Shown in pieces: positions 13,001-25,000 of a stretch of 64,000 bases of DNA. The notes under the pieces were generated by a model. The model saw only the letters and a list, made by a program, of their open reading frames with translations, did not search any database and was not told the DNA's origin. A program made the position numbers and the translations under genes. This DNA is from Triplophysa rosa (Eukaryota > Chordata > Actinopteri > Cypriniformes > Nemacheilidae): contig NC_079890.1 in the NCBI RefSeq assembly GCF_024868665.1, positions 32,564,671 to 32,628,670 of the forward strand, in the 5' to 3' direction. The stretch's first letter is position 1, and each line of letters starts with the position of its first letter.

Positions 13001-16000
13001 ATGAAATTATGTTTGTTCAATAAAACTAATTTAGATGTTACCAGCCTAAGCACACTTTTAGGTTACCTGACAAATTTTAGGGTGCATGCTTAAAAACATG
13101 GTTTTTCATGGTGCATCTCCAAAACCATAGTACTTCTAGGGTGCATGCTTAAAAACATGTTATTTCCATGGTGCATGCATAAAAACATGGTATTTCTATG
13201 GTGCATCTCCAAGACCATAGTATTTCTAGGGTGCATGCTTAAAAACATGGTATTTCCATGGTGCATGCATAAAAACATGGTATTTCTATGGTGCATCTCC
13301 AAAACCATAGTACTTCTAGGATGCATGCTTAAAAACATGGTATTTCCATGGTGCATGCATAAAAACATGGTATTTCTATGGTGCATCTCCAAAACCATAG
13401 TACTTCTAGGGTGCATGCTTAAAATCATGTTATTTCCATGGTGCATGCATAAAAACATGGTATTTCTATGGTGCATCTCCAAAACCATAGTACTTCTAGG
13501 GTGCATGCTTAAAATCATGTTATTTCCATGGTGCATGCATAAAAACATGGTATTTCTATGGTGCATCTCCAAAACCATAGTACTTCTAGGGTGCATGCTT
13601 AAAATCATGTTATTTCCATGGTGCATGCATAAAAACATGGTATTTCTATGGTGCATCTCCAAAACCATAGTACTTCTAGGGTGCATGCTTAAAATCATGT
13701 TATTTCCATGGTGCATGCATAAAAACATGGTATTTCTATGGTGCATCTCCAAAACCATAGTACTTCTAGGGTGCATGCTTAAAATCATGTTATTTCCATG
13801 GTGCATGCATAAAAACATGGTATTTCTATGGTGCATCTCCAAAACCATAGTACTTCTAGGGTGCATGCTTAAAAACATGTTATTTCCATGGTGCATGCAT
13901 AAAAACATGGTATTTCTATGGTGCATCTCCAAAACCATAGTACTTCTAGGGTGCATGCTTAAAATCATGTTATTTCCATGGTGCATGCATAAAAACATGG
14001 TATTTCTATGGTACAACTCCAAAACCATAGTACTTCTAGGGTGCATGCTTAAAAACATGTTATTTCCATGGTGCATGCATAAAAACATGGTATTTCTATG
14101 GTGCATCTCCAAAATCATGGTATATGTCCATACAAATATGGTAAACCTACTTAGTGTTTAGTTTTCCTGCACACCTTTATTAAACAGCACACACAAGTGG
14201 CTCGAATGGCCTGTGAAAGTGAATTGAAGGAAGCAGAAGTGTGGAAATATATTGTGGGTACTCGAGAGCAGAAAACAAGCCTCTCTGTGCACTTCATTGT
14301 AATTACATTTGAAGGAAAACAGAAAAAAAACATCATGAGATGAAACAGCATAATTTAAGTTTTGGTAATTCATCTAATTACATGAGAGCGGGAATCAATA
14401 AGAGTGTTTAAATATTCACCCCTGCTAGGATGATGAATATGCTAGAAACTCTCAGTGGAGCTGCGGGCTTGATTAACTTAATGATTGACTTTCTCTCTGC
14501 CAGATCCAAGCTCACACTATGTGATCACACTGAAGGCCTTCAACAACGTGGGGGAGGGCATTCCTGTGTATGAGAGCGCCATCACACGACCCCAATCAGG
14601 TAGGTCACAGTCGACAACCCTCGGCACTCCTACAGCTCGAGCGCACTCGTTCTATGACATTCTTACTGGAGTAAAAATTATTTATTTTCCCATCAAACAT
14701 TGTGCCTTTGCAGCCAACAGTGTGCTGCATGTCAGTGCAAACGCATGAAATTTCAGCAGTGTGTTTGAAACATCTGAGAGGCACGCGACAACAGTATCTT
14801 AGTGAAATATTTGAGGTATTAGAGGGATGTCATTGGTGAATTCTCTGTCCAATGGGGAGCAATAATGATGGTTGAGTGTTCGTGCGGTTCATTAGAGGCC
14901 GTCCTGCGAGTTCTCCGATCGGCTCCGGGTGGACGGCTGGTAGCTCAGAATGCTCGGTGACTTTGAGCGCTTCAGCTTCCCAGCAACCAGAGGAATCCAG
15001 AGATTATGAGATGCAGACAAAGCCATCTGCACTTCACATGAAGCACCGCTGTGATATAGACGCAGTGCTTTGAATAAAACTCTGCTGTTATGCCATATAT
15101 AGAAACTCAACAGAACAAAAAATTACTAATCGTCGTCGTCCTTTCGAAACCTCAGATGTCCAAATTCACAGTTTTTTAGGAAATGGAAAAAACACTGTAC
15201 TTTTTCAATGATTAATTACTGTGTTGTCAAAGTTGACAAGCACTTTTGAATACTTTTGGTTGGTTAGATATTTGCAAAACCCAGTGACATACATAAAGGG
15301 TAACTTTTAGTAATGATTTATGATCATAATGATCATGTAAGATGATTTATGGCAAAAAATAAAAATCATGAAATAATGGAGATACAAGGTCTCAGAAGGA
15401 CAGCAGCGAAATCAAAGTCTTTACATGACATGGATGAGATTACTAAAGATTATTATATACTATGTATATATATATACTACAATATAAGGAGGAACTTTAT
15501 CTATAAAAAATTACCACAGAAATATGTATTTTTTATATACAGTATATATATATATATATATATATTTCTTAAAGCATTTGGCAGATGCTTTTATCCAAAG
15601 CGACTTACATTTGCATTGTATTATACATGTGCAATCCCCTGCAATCAAATATTAATTTTTTAGAATTTTCTTAAATATGATATACAATAAGGTGCTTACA
15701 CTGACTGAAGTCACATAAAAAATTCCCAGATATTATAGTAAGAGTATGAAGATATTGATTCACAACACACAGGGAAAGAGAGTAAAAACGGCATCTAAGA
15801 ACATTTTGAACACCAGGTGATTTCTTTTTCAGTAGGTACAGTCTTATTACCTCCCAGCATGCACTGCAGCACACAGGCATTTCTCATTTTTATGCTTTAC
15901 CTTTGACTGAACTCCAGTCTACATGCTGCAAGGGGTTTTGGAGGCCTGCGGGGTTTCTAGCTCATCCATCTTTATTTTACACCAGCACGTCTGCTGCTTT

Positions 16001-19000
16001 CAAGAGCCCGTTTTAATACAGTAGCAAGATGTGTCATCACTTCTCAGTGTACCAGAAATGAAGTTTTAAACCTTTAGAAAAAATATGCTATTAATTCTAA
16101 TATTTTTTTACTACACGGCTCGCTGGAATGCTTGATTCTGATTGGCCAGTCGCGACATTTGCAGGTTCATTATTCTCAGATAACAATCCTCTCAAAACTA
16201 ATAACACACGGTAACCCGGATGCAACAAATCATTTTGACAGGTTTTTTTGACAAACGAAACAGAAATATGTCTTTTAATAACATATATGACATCATATTT
16301 ACAAATGATTAAACCAAATTGCCTGTTCGTGACATTTGAACGTCGTTTCTTATCTTAAAACGGAAAGTAAATGGCTTTTCCTCTCGGAAGGTCTGCATTC
16401 TGTAAAAATGAGCTAATAAAATATTTCAAATTCACATTTGATGTCCAGTTTTTTTTCTCATGTGTCAAGTAGCCGTGTAATAAGTGGGATAATGTACAAG
16501 CAGCCGGCAGTTATCGCAAAATAAGCCCCTTCGGTGTGATACAAGACTGATCACACTGTCGGGGCTTATTTCTGCGATAACAACCGGCTGCCTGTACATT
16601 ATCCCTTACTTGTAGCTTTTCTGTGGCTCAGTGGTTAGAGCATGGCGCTAGCAACGCCAAGGTCATGGGTTCGATCCCAGGGATTGCACATACTTAATAA
16701 AATAAAATAAAAACTAGTGTATAGTACAATGCAATGTAAGTCGCATTGGGTAAAAGCGTCTGCCAAATGCATAAATGTAAATGTACTTATAGTATTCAGA
16801 TTGTGTTACTGCAAGACAAAAGGAACGGTAACTCCGTCTTTTGAGTGAACGGCTACTGAATGCATTACACTCTGCAGTGCTTTTACTTGCGTTATTTTTT
16901 TGTTTTAATGGGTTAGTTTACATTCCACTCTTAACCAGCATTCCACAGCCCAAGCAGCGTTCAACCACATGTATCTCTCACTATGGGGCTGTATAACAAA
17001 GCTCTGCTTCATCACTGTGGAAAATCACTCCAGAGGTTTCATTGTAAAACACTTGTTGTTAAAGGTTTGACTCCGAAAGCATGTGTTCTCTTTTTTCCAT
17101 TGATCGAAGCCAAAGGGAGTGATTTTTTTTCACTTCAACCGACAGGAAAACAGGTGGATTAAAGGAGGATAAACTGCTTTAAATGTATAAAACTATCTTG
17201 GTTTTTTGTGTTGCTGGTATTTGATCACCAGACCCAGGGTCGCAGTGTTCATTAAAAAGATTTCAAGTTTATTTGTCATGTGTACAGATGTTGGACAGAA
17301 TATACATCGAAATGCTTGTCGTAAAGGAAATCTAAGGCAAATACAATCTAATATTTTATTAACGTAAAAGAAAAGGAAATTTAAATAAGACAGAAATTAG
17401 ATCATATTTACAATACAAATGATTTGATGCAACAGCTTGATGTGCTGTAAATTTTTTACATAGGACAGACTGGGCAGACTAATTCAGCGTTGGCATTTTT
17501 ATGGGCATTCTTCCGTTTCTCGAACCCCTTGTAGTTCCTCATGGACTGCTGGTTTTTCATGGTCCCTCAGATGGGAAAACAAAACAAAACAACATTATAT
17601 AAGTACAGCAGGGCTTTAAATCAGCGAGGCTGTTTTGCTCATTATTCAGTTGGTGTCTTAGATTCCAACCTCTATACGACTCTTCCTTTGCTGTCTTACT
17701 GAATGGCTCTGTTTGGAAACCTAGCGAGCTGCCCACATACACTAGATACAATTTTAAGAGATTGTACAGGAACTATGATGCCTGGTAAAGTATCTTGTTA
17801 TTCCCTAATGTTATTATGATTTAGTGTGGTGTGCAGATGAATTGCAAAGTCATTTAAAGGGACAGTTCACCCAAAAAATTAAAATTCTATCATTTACTTA
17901 CCCTCGCGTTGTTCCAAATCTGCATAAATGGCTTTGTTCTGATGAACACAGAGAAAGATATTTGACAGAATGCTTGTAACCACCAAACAGTTCTTGGCCA
18001 CCATTGACTACCATAGTAGGAAAAATGACAATGGTAGTCAGAAGTGCCCCAGAATTGTTTGCTTTCCTGCATTCTTCAAAATGTCGTCAAGTGTTCAACA
18101 GATCAAAGAAATTTATGAAGCAATTTTCCTACTATGGTAGTCAATGGTGGCCAAGAACTGTTTGGTTACAAGCATTCTTCCAAATATCTTTCTCTGTGCT
18201 CATCAGAACAAAGAAATATAAGCAGTTTTGGAACAACTTTAGGGTGAGTAAATTATGACAGAATTTTCATTTTTGGGTGAACTGTTCCTTTAATATATGA
18301 AGGTTAACATACTTCCAGTACCTATTTACGTAGTCAGACAGCTCACTAGGTTTTAGAAACAGAGCTTTTGTTTCCTTTCTTATTTTCAGCGTAGTTTCTA
18401 GTGATCTGAAGTAGTTTCCTGACTCATTGTAGATTCTTTAGCACTGGATGGTTTTGTGGCCGTCTCTTGTTCTAATCCAATATTTTCTCTCTTTCTCTTT
18501 CTCCAATCCGCATTTCCCCTTCCTCCATTTAACCCATTAACCTATTTGTCACGTGTATCCCATCCAAAAACCCTCCCCATTGTACATTTAATTTCTCTCA
18601 CATGTTTTCCACCTTTTTATTTTGGCCATGGAATGCTGTGTAATTTGCTCGCAGACCCCATAGACCCTGATGTTGATTTGTACGAACTTTTCCATGCTCC
18701 ATACACTCCAGTACCAGAACCTTTACCCATGCTGCCTCCCGTGGGCGTTCAGGCGTCCGTCCTGAGCCACGATACCATCAAAGTCACCTGGGCGGACAAC
18801 TCGCTGCCCAAGAACCAGAAGATCACAGATGCGCGCTACTACACGGTGCGCTGGAAGACCAACATACCTGCTAACACAAAGTTTAAGGTGAGGTGAAAAA
18901 TGAAAAGGCGGTGAAAGATCATTTGTTCTCTCCTCGTGTCCTGACATTGATTTGCTCATTTTCAGGTGGCTAACACCACCACCCTGAGCCACACAGTCAC

Positions 19001-22000
19001 GGGTCTGAAGCCCAACACCTTATATGAGTTCTCAGTTATGGTGACTAAGGGCAGACGAACCAGCACCTGGAGTATGACTGCTCATGGAACTACTTTTGAA
19101 ACAAGTATGCTTAAAACTAACGAAATAAAAGACTTTTATTCTGCAATGGGCAGGTCACATGACCAGCCAAATATAATAATACTCATGCTGCGTCCCAATT
19201 CGCATACTATCCGTCCAAAATAGTATTCGAAAATAGAATTAGTATGTCGCAAATCGATGGTCTACAACTTTCGGTAGAAATTCGAAGTGCAGAATGATGC
19301 ACACTCTAACAGCTAATATTACCCACAACTCACCACGAGTAGGCGGAGTTTAGTGACGCTCCACTAAAATTAAATAACTGATGCTAATAAATGTAAGTAC
19401 AGAGTTAACATTACATATGAAACAATGGGTGAATAAATACTTAAATGGAAAGAAGAGCTGTATTTGATGTGTGTGACAGTTAATGGCCACAATGTTGTCT
19501 AGGCAACAACGGCCACTTCCGTTTCCTGTTAGTATGTCACAGTGTGTGCATATTGTTTTGCTACACACTAAAATGTATATACTTAAACATAACAAAAACA
19601 GTACATAAGTACCTATATATAACACCGTTTTAGTGCATAGTATAAGAAGGCGAATTGGGACGCAGCATCAGTTTCTATGTGACGTCTCAAGAGGGGTGGA
19701 GTCTTTGTAAGATTGACTCAATCATTTCCTGTTCCATGTTTCTTCAGTTCCAAGTTCTGCACCTAAAGATGTGACTGTAGTAAGCAAAGAAGGACGACCG
19801 CGAACCATCATAGTCAACTGGCAGCCGCCTTCAGAAGCCAACGGCAAGATCACAGGTGACAAACCTTTGTCGACATGAAGATGTTGGTATTTTACTTGGC
19901 TTGTCAGCTTTCCTTTACTTGGCTCCTATAATGCGCTCTGTTTGTTTTTCCAGGTTACATTATTTACTACAGCACTGATGTAAATGCAGAGGTTCACGAT
20001 TGGGTCATCGAGCCGGTTGTTGGTAACAGACTGACTCACCAGATTCAGGAGCTCACCCTTGATACCACCTACTATTTCAAGATCCAGGCTCGTAACTCTA
20101 AGGGAATGGGTCCCATGTCTGAAGCTGCACAGTTCCGCACTCCAAAAGGTAAACCGGATGCCCCAGGAATGCAATTTACTATTTAATATGAAAAGTCCAC
20201 CTCAAAAAAATATGTATCTTTCAAAACAGGAGACATCTAGCAGAGTTTCCATGCAGTGAAAGCATATTGTGACTGGTCTTGGTCAAGCATAAATAGCAAA
20301 ATCACCCCAATAATAATTATAGTACAAGCCCTATTAAAGGGACAGTTCACCCAAAAATGAAAATTCTGTCACCATTTACTCAATCTCAAATTGTTTTAAT
20401 CTGTATACATTTATTTGTTCTTGTTAACACGGAAAGATATTTAGAAGAATGCTTGTAACCAAACAGTTCTTGGCCACCATTGATGCGTAACCATCTCTGT
20501 TTAAAAGGTACAATTTGCAGGTTACTTTAGATATATCTTTATATGGATTTAAGTCAAATGACGTAAAACTGACATGTCTGCGAAGTCGAATTTAATGTTG
20601 TGAATTTTCTATGTGCTTGCTTTACTTGCAAGAATTGATTCTTTACTTTTAACCAAAAAAAAATGTTAGAAATTGCTGCTTTGTCTCGCTTAACCAGCAG
20701 ACAAAAAACTTTGACAGACTTTGACAGCTAAGCTGTGATCAGCACCAAACTAAACACTCACACAAAAAAGCTGTTCATGCTGGTCTAAGCTGGTATATTC
20801 AGCACGGTCTGGATGCAGAAAATAATTGGTTGGATTTGATGTGGGTAAACAATACTGCTTTACTAATACACACATGCTAATGTTTAATCTCATGTGAAGC
20901 GTAACCCTCTGCATTTAGCCTGACCTCACTATTCTCACCGATTCTCTCACGAGCTCTGACTGCACGCTTCTCTTCCTCTAAACTGCCTCTCTCTGCTTTA
21001 TCCTGCTAGCCGAATCCTCTGACAAAATGGCTAATGACCAAGGTAATTGATTTCTCTTCTCTTGTTCCACTAATGTTCTCAAATTGAAGCGAGCGTCTTG
21101 CTTTTCCCTGCACTCTGAAATTCATCAGTCAGGGAGAGATAGAGGAAGCTGCTGAGGAGATAAGCACATCATTTTATTTGCTTACCTAACTCGCTGACTG
21201 TTTCCTTACATAACACGACTAACATTTCTTTCTCAAAAACAATGGATGTTGTCTAGAGATGAATATCATGTTCTGCACATATGTAATGTCTTTATGCTCT
21301 AATATGAAGTTTAATTTCAGTACCGATTCTTTTGTGACCTCTTCTAGCTCCTGGGATAGTGAAACCAAGACCTCTCACACCAGACCAAGGCTTTGGATCA
21401 GGAGGTAATCTTTCTTTTCTGTCTGTCTGTCTGTCTGTCTGTCTACCTACCTATCGTGTCTGTCTAATCCATCCAACCCACCCAAAACCCACCCATCCAT
21501 CCATCCACCCACCTATCCACTCGCCCATCCACCCGCCCACCCACCCACCCATCCATCCATCCATAAATCCATCCATCCATCCATCCATTCCATCCATCCA
21601 TACACCATCTCACTGTCATCCATCCATCCATCCACTGTATCCATCCATCGTCATCATCTTGCACTCCATCCATATCACTGTTCCATCCGTCCGTCCATCC
21701 CTGCTCCATCCATCCGTCCATCATCCATCCATGCCTTACATCCATCCATCCGTCCTCACGTCCTCCATCATCCATCCATCCATTCACATCCACTCCGTCC
21801 ATCATCCATGCACATCCATCCAGTCCATCCATCCATCCATCCACCCATCCATCCACTCGGCCCATCCACCCACCCACCCACCATCCATCCACCACTCGCC
21901 ATCGCCCGCCCACCAGCCCATCCACCCGCCGTCCATCCACCCACCGTCCACCCATCCACCCACCCACCTCCACCCATCTACCCATCCACACACCATCCAC

Positions 22001-25000
22001 ATCCCGCCCACCCGTCCATCCGCCCATCCATCCCCCATCCACCACCGTCACCCATCCACCCATCCACACACCCATCCACCCGCCCGCCCACCCATCCACT
22101 CGCCCATCCACCCGCCCATCCACTCCCATACACCCGCCCACCCGTCCACCGCCCGTCCATCCACCCGCCCGTCCACCACCCACCACCGTCCACCCATCCA
22201 TCACCACCCCACCACCACCCGCCCGCACCCACCATCCATCCCCCTCCATTCGTCCGTCCACCCACCCGTCCACCACCATCCACCCACCCATATCCCCTCC
22301 TATTGACTTGTGCAAAATTTAAAAAATACTTATGAGCAGAGTTCTACAAACCCGATTCCAAAAAAGTTGGGACACTGTACAAATTGTGAATAAAAAAGGA
22401 ATGCAATATTCGAATCTCATAAACTTATATTTTATTCAAATAAAATAGATACATATCAAATGTTGAAAGTGAGAAATGATCATTTTGAAATGTCGCAAAA
22501 TTGGTCATTTTGATTTCATGAGACACACATTCCAAAAAAGTTGGGACAGGTAGCAATAAGAGGCCGGAAAACTGCTACTGTAATGGAAATCACAACATGG
22601 GCTCAGGAATACTTCCAGAAAACATTGTCGGTGAACACAATCCACCGTGCCATTCGCCGTTGCCGGCTAAAACTCTATAGGTCAAAAAAGAAGCCATATC
22701 TAAACATGATCCAGAAGCGCAGGCGTTTTCTCTGGGCCAAGGCTCATTTAAAATGGACTGTGGCAAAGTGGAAAACTGTTCTGTGGTCAGACGAATCAAA
22801 ATTTGAAGTTCTTTTTGGAAAACTGGGACGCCATGTCATCCGGACTAAAGAGGACAAGGACAACCCAAGTTGTTATCAGCGCTCAGTTCAGAAGCCTGCA
22901 TCTCTGATGGTATGGGGTTGCATGAGTGCGTGTGGCATGGGCAGCTTACACATCTGGAAAGGCACCATCAATGCTGAAAGGTATATCCAAGTTCTAGAAC
23001 AAACATATGCTCCCATCCAGACGTCGTCTCTTTCAGGGAAGACCTTGCATTTTCCAACATGACAATGCCAGACCACATACTGCATCAATTACAACATCAT
23101 GGCTGCGTAGAAGAAGGATCCGGGTACTGAAATGGCCAGCCTGCAGTCCAGATCTTTCACCCATAGAAAACATTTGGCGCATCATAAAGAGGAAGATGCG
23201 ACAAAGAAGACCTAAACAGTCGAGCAACTAGAAGCCTGTATTAGACAAGAATGGGACAACATTCCTATTCCTAAACTTGAGCAACTTGTCTCCTCAGTCC
23301 CCAGACGTTTGCAGACTGTTATAAAAAGAAGAGGGGATGCCACACAGTGGTAAACATGGCCTTGTCCCAACTTTTTTGAGATGTGTTGATGCCATGAAAT
23401 TTAAAATCAACTTATTTTTCCCTTAAAATGATACATTCTCTCAGTTTAAACATTTGATATGTCATCTATGTTGTATTCTGAATAAAATATTGAAATTTGA
23501 AAGTTCCACATCATTGCATTCTGTTTTTATTCACAATTTGTACAGTGTCCCAACTTTTTTGGAATCGGGTTTGTATATTTACACATAGAAACACACCTTT
23601 TCTGATTTATTACAATTTGTATTATCATAGTTGAACTACATCATGGTTAAACTGCAGTTACTATAATGCAACTATGGTTAATTTGTGATTCCTGTGCTTT
23701 AATGCAAATTCTATAGCTAAACTATGTTTACTATAGTAAAAAATACCGATAATTTTCATAAGGGCTTTTATTGTGATATCAGCAGATCAAGAACGCATGT
23801 ACTTTTCTGAAAATATGCACACAGGAATTGCTAAGAGGAAGTCAAATTTTAATCTCAAGTATCCGATTCCTATTCCTTTCGATTCCGATCCTATTCCTAG
23901 CCTTTCGATTCCTATTCCAAATTGGAATTGATTTTCGATTCCCAACCCTAATAAAGACTTGACATAATTTCCTGCTCTAGTAATAATCTGAGATGCTTCA
24001 TGTATTTCAGGAAAACCAGATATGTCTGGCACCGGTGATAATCACATACTGGTTATTGTCATCATCGTGTCTGTGGGGGCGTTCACCATCATTTTGGTGG
24101 TGGTTGGAGCTTTTTTGTGTACACGTCGCTCCTCCACACAGCAGAAAAAGTAAGTTCCACACAAAGATTAGATCAATACTAAAGACAGTATCTTTTCTCA
24201 GACTGTTTGATGTGTCCTTCAGGAAACGTGCGGCCTGCAAGTCTGCAAATGGATCCCACAAATACAAGAGCAATTCCAAAGATCTGAAGCCACCGGACCT
24301 CTGGATTCACCACGAGCGCCTGGAGCTCAAAGCTGTTGATAAATCACCCGAACCCAACCCCGTCATGACCGACACGCCAATCCCCCGAACTTCTCAAGAC
24401 ATCACCCCAGTGGACACCGCAATGGATCCCATGCTCCAGAGACGCAACTCCTACCGCGGTAAGAGCCCCTCGAATTTAAGACCCCATGAAAGCTAAATGT
24501 ATGGCTTTATGTGTAATGTTTGTGTTAGTTTTCTATATACTAGTGTGCTTAAAAAATTGACAAAATAAACATTTATAAGTGATACATTTATTATATAAAA
24601 TTGTATTATTAAAGTTATGAATTCTAAATGCAACTGGCAATATCGAGTAGAAAATCGTGGTTTTGCCTGGCTTTGACACACAGTAAAGGTAAAAGCCATT
24701 CAGTATGTTCTGCTCAACTTTCTTAACTGTTTAAAAAGGAAATATGTGAACATAAGAAAGAAAATGCTTTTATCTAATTATGTATGCAATATCAATACCT
24801 GTTACATCATCCATGACATCATTCCAACTGAGAGATGCTTAAAGTCATGCTTTCTGTTTGTCATTATTGCTTGTGATTGGCTTGTTTCGTGCATTATATA
24901 AAAGACTGTTTAGTTTCATGGGTTGAGCAGTGATATTCAGCTGTTACAGTCAATTAATTTGGCCCTTCTGATTTGTGCATTTATAGTGCCCTCTAATGGA

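Larger units (their letters stand above)
14600..18654 (+). other. neo1 intron
   Basis: 4 kb with SINE copies (15565-15650 reversed, 16618-16786), a TA array (15542-15563), a long hairpin (16486-16605), a LINE-like fragment (about 17258-17450) and a fold-back MITE (17853-18292). No exon seen. Confidence 0.7.
21405..24010 (+). other. neo1 intron before the transmembrane exon
   Basis: Filled by the CCAT-rich array and the Tc1-like element. 23840-23950 carries repeated GATTCCTATTCC and ends near CCCAACCCTA, a probable hAT-type end. Confidence 0.7.

Noticed and set aside
13090..14161. Two long ORFs (342 and 338 codons) on opposite strands
   Set aside because: Both are translations of the 30-bp tandem repeat; the length is a multiple of three so frames stay open by construction. 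No domain or start context supports a protein.
16620..16690. Genuine tRNA gene
   Set aside because: Box A and B are present, but the segment is followed by the SINE tail and recurs elsewhere (45640-45802), so it is a SINE head.
21415..22290. CRISPR-like repeat-spacer structure
   Set aside because: Irregular tetranucleotide repeats without spacers, in a vertebrate intron.
21359..22335. His/Pro-rich and Gly/Trp-rich ORFs up to 315 codons
   Set aside because: Low-complexity translation of the CCAT/CCAC array on both strands, inside a neo1 intron.
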